NCBI GenBank assembly: GCA_033064195.1
Contig: JARBJD010000008.1
Location: 310,001-374,000, forward strand
DNA: 64,000 bases
Direction: 5' to 3'
Origin: Blattamonas nauphoetae
Lineage: Eukaryota > Preaxostyla > Oxymonadida
The first letter of the stretch is position 1. The number at the start of each line of letters is the position of its first letter. Shown piece after piece: positions 61,930-64,000 of the stretch. The position numbers and the translations under genes were made by a program. The notes below the pieces were generated by a model that was given only the letters and a program-made list of their open reading frames with translations, had not been told where the DNA came from and did no database searches.

Positions 61930-61944
61930 AATGGGATGATCCTC
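61930..61944 (+). promoter_or_regulatory. Conserved motif 11 nt upstream of family B start (plus-strand copy)
   Basis: AATGGGATGATCCTC, 11 nt before the ATG at 61956. Outside the array and on the other strand, yet with the same sequence and spacing. Confidence 0.5.
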
Positions 61945-61955
61945 CGCTCCTTTCA

Positions 61956-62480
61956 ATGGAAAAAGGACATTCTCGTTCGAGAACGTCTTCTGGTGTCTCT
62001 TCAACTTATCCACGGAAATCTCAATCCAAAGTCAACAGGTTACAAGAGCCTTTTCTGCATTATGATGCGAATGCTAAATTGTCGTTTGATAAGAAATCTA
62101 CGGTTTACTGTTCGCTTGTTGCCCTCGTGAAAGCTGAATATCCTTTTGACAATGCCCTCCAAGACAAAGCTGCCCGATTTCTGAAGGACCTCGAACCGAG
62201 GAATGGCCAATACGATGCTACAGCGAAACTCATAACCGACCTTGTTCCATCTTCAGACGGATCACCTTCTGGCATTATCGACAGCGTCGTCATTTTGCTG
62301 TCATCTCCCCACTCGACTGTGGTTCGGGCAACAATGTTGTTCCTGCAGAATATCTCGTTTGCTTCATCTCGATGCTTTCTATGTCGCTCGTGGAGTCTGA
62401 TCTCGTCAGCAAAGTGTTAGCGACTGTTCTTGGCATGTTAATTGGATTGGACGGTGCCAGCGTTGGACTGGACAATTGAC
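61956..62480 (+). pseudogene. Family B gene, frameshifted and 3'-truncated
   Basis: MEKGHSRSRTSSGVSSTYPR, then FDKKSTVYCSLVALVKAEYP, LQDKAARFLKDLEPRNGQYD, ITDLVPSSDGSPSG, LLSSPHSTVVRATMLFLQNI. After SFASS the next family block (SLVESDLVSKVLATV) is found one frame over, and family similarity ends near 62480. About half of the protein is missing. The 5' flank shares CGAACAATTCGTTTGTTGTT and the start motif with the array copies, so this is a dispersed duplicate. Confidence 0.75.
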
Positions 62481-63034
62481 TTCGATTGGAAATTCAATTT
62501 TGATCCTGTTCATTTTACTCTCATTCCATATATTTGTTTCCTTTCACTTGAAAATGAGAAGAGTCTGTTGAAAATCAGCGAAATGGTGAGAATCCGATGA
62601 TACTCTTCTTCTAGTGACGAGTTGCTTGATCCACCCACCATTGGACGTCATTGGATGTCATTGGACATTTCGCTGATACTTTTGTTCTGATGTCTTCTCA
62701 ATTAGTGCATACCGTTTTTGAAGTTTTCAAAGAGTCGGCAAAATTGGACTGTCCGATTGGACATCCAGTCCTGGACGTCCAATCGACATCTATATAGGGT
62801 CACAGTTGCTTCTCCATTTCGATGTTGGTGTGATATTACCACCCATCTCTCACTTTTTTGATTAGTCTTAGACCTCATCACTTTGTTTGAGCGAGGTAGT
62901 GCCTTCATCTCTGCATTTTGCTTCCCCTGGATGTGACCAAACTCAGAACAGTTTGAGTCGCCGTTGATCGTGTTTTCTCTCCTTATTTTCTATTTCTAGC
63001 CACTTCCTTCACTTTTTCTCTCCATCTCTTGCAG
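62481..63034. other. Spacer without a confident gene
   Basis: Contains a 12-bp inverted repeat ATCAGCGAAATG/CATTTCGCTGAT (about 62574 and 62666) and clustered TTGGACGTC/GACGTCCAA words (62636-62790), possibly a small decayed TIR element. Upstream exons of the next gene may also lie here. Confidence 0.35.
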
Positions 63035-63912
63035 GAACAGGGTGCTCATTCATCCACAAGCGAGAAAGCTGCACAACCGCAATTTCAGTCTTCTTCTCCT
63101 CTGAGAAGAAATGAACAACTGTCATCGAATTGGTAGAAAATGGACTCAGAGTATTTTCAAAGGGAACCTCCAAGACGACGGGCATATTGTTCCCCAATAT
63201 ACACTAGGATGGGAGATCTGTTGCCATCGGTTTGCATCTCTTGCTTATTCATTTTTTTGACATTTTTTCATCATCTTTGACCCTCCTCATTCATATCTTC
63301 ACATTCGACATATAGATCGGGAGTTAAGGGGAGATTTGAGCAGATAGCAAAACAGGCCGAGGCGAAGAGGCAAGAATCAGAGGAGATGGTAGCTAGGAAT
63401 ATGGAATCAGATGATGAGAAGAAAGATTCGAAGACAGTTGTGATTCCAAAGGAAGTGAAGTCTCCAGAACCCAGCCAGAACAAGATTGAACAAGAACACA
63501 CTGTTGCACTTGTTGCAACTCTAACTGATCAAACGATGGCCGAATCAATCGGTGAAGAAAATAAGGAATCAACAAAACAAGTCGAGAAGAAAGAAGAACC
63601 GAAAGTTCAGGACAATGAAATACTTTGCGAAAACAATGGAAGAGAAGAATGTATCATCGATACAAGGTTTGTCAGAATGAATTCCCAGAAATTTCATCTC
63701 ATCTTCATTGTCCTCTCAAGAGATATCTCCGTTCTTCATAATCTTTCACATTCTCCACATTGATCCTTCTTCTCTTTTTCTCCTTAACCTCCAGAATTCA
63801 ACATTTCCCCCCACACGACAATGCTCCAACGAAGTCAACGTCGTTGAACACAGCTTCTTCAACCGGGTATTCTTCACAATCGCTTTCATCAAGGCCTTCC
63901 TCTAAATCATGA
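63035..63912 (+). CDS. Spliced hypothetical charged protein, 5' end unresolved
   Basis: Exons 63316-63666 and 63795-63912 join in phase 2 across a 128-nt intron (gtttgtcag...cctccag) and end TGA at 63910-63912. A likely previous exon is 63035-63120 (EQGAHSSTSEKAAQPQFQSS), joined by intron 63121-63315, which gives EQLSGVKGRFEQIAKQAEAK. The protein is Lys/Glu-rich (EEMVARNMESDDEKKDSKTV, KEESTKQVEKKEEPK-like) with a Ser-rich tail (TASSTGYSSQSLSSRPSSKS). The SGVKGRFEQIA motif recalls short segments in actin-binding adaptor proteins, but no domain can be named. First exon and start codon not found. Confidence 0.55.
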
Positions 63913-64000
63913 TCACACTTGTTAACGGTCTCACCTACTCTTTTTTGGTCATACACAGACACCCTGGACTGAATTTGTGTTCTGGTCTCTTCGAACTCGG

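Noticed and set aside
62574-62790. A complete TIR transposon in the GGACGTC-rich spacer
   Set aside because: Only short inverted words are visible, with no matching target duplication or consistent ends.

Overview
The window looks like nuclear DNA of a free-living or gut metamonad protist, most likely an oxymonad close to Blattamonas nauphoetae. This is an inference from the very short GT-AG introns (29-53 nt, with two of 89 and 150 nt), the standard stop codons, and two large gene families that I recall from that lineage: type I membrane beta-helix proteins ending in a degenerate kinase domain (family A) and a roughly 355-residue helical family of unknown function (family B). No bacterial operons, ribosome binding sites, rRNA, CRISPR or virus-like elements were seen.

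Layout. 1-1248: 3' part of a charged coiled-coil gene with one in-frame TGA. 1375-6330: a decayed family A gene on the minus strand broken by two related pogo-type transposons, one of which (2891-5413) carries a complete-looking transposase, then a hypothetical gene hit by a mariner-type MITE. 6943-10026: relic of a zinc-finger/coiled-coil gene broken by a Mutator-like element. 10135-15080: a truncated family B gene and a divergent family A gene. 16187-18821: a second Mutator-like element with gene-like cargo. 19071-43270: five family A copies (minus 19071-22937, plus 23016-27145 split by a hAT-like element, minus 27392-31381, plus 34683-38660, plus 39473-43270), with a CSPP1-like cytoskeletal gene at 31666-34462. 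44502-46346: cathepsin B-like protease and the spliceosomal protein SmD3, divergently arranged. 46436-56470: a tandem array of family B units, each a gene plus conserved flanks, punctured by three different small TIR elements. 56627-61586: housekeeping genes (ATG4 autophagy protease, phage-type lysozyme fragment, lipase, SPFH membrane protein). 61956-63912: another broken family B copy and a spliced hypothetical gene.

How it works together. Housekeeping genes are compact and spliced with tiny introns, and several were reconstructed here by joining frames across introns. The accessory part consists of two expanding families whose copies are diversified by tandem duplication, apparent gene conversion and decay, and of cut-and-paste DNA transposons from at least four superfamily types. 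For most elements the target-site duplication can be read directly, and for two of them paralogues supply the empty site. Several non-autonomous elements carry exon-like host sequence (Pack-type elements). Family A proteins are predicted surface receptors or adhesins: signal peptide, beta-helix ectodomain, two Ig-like repeats, one membrane span and a cytoplasmic pseudokinase.
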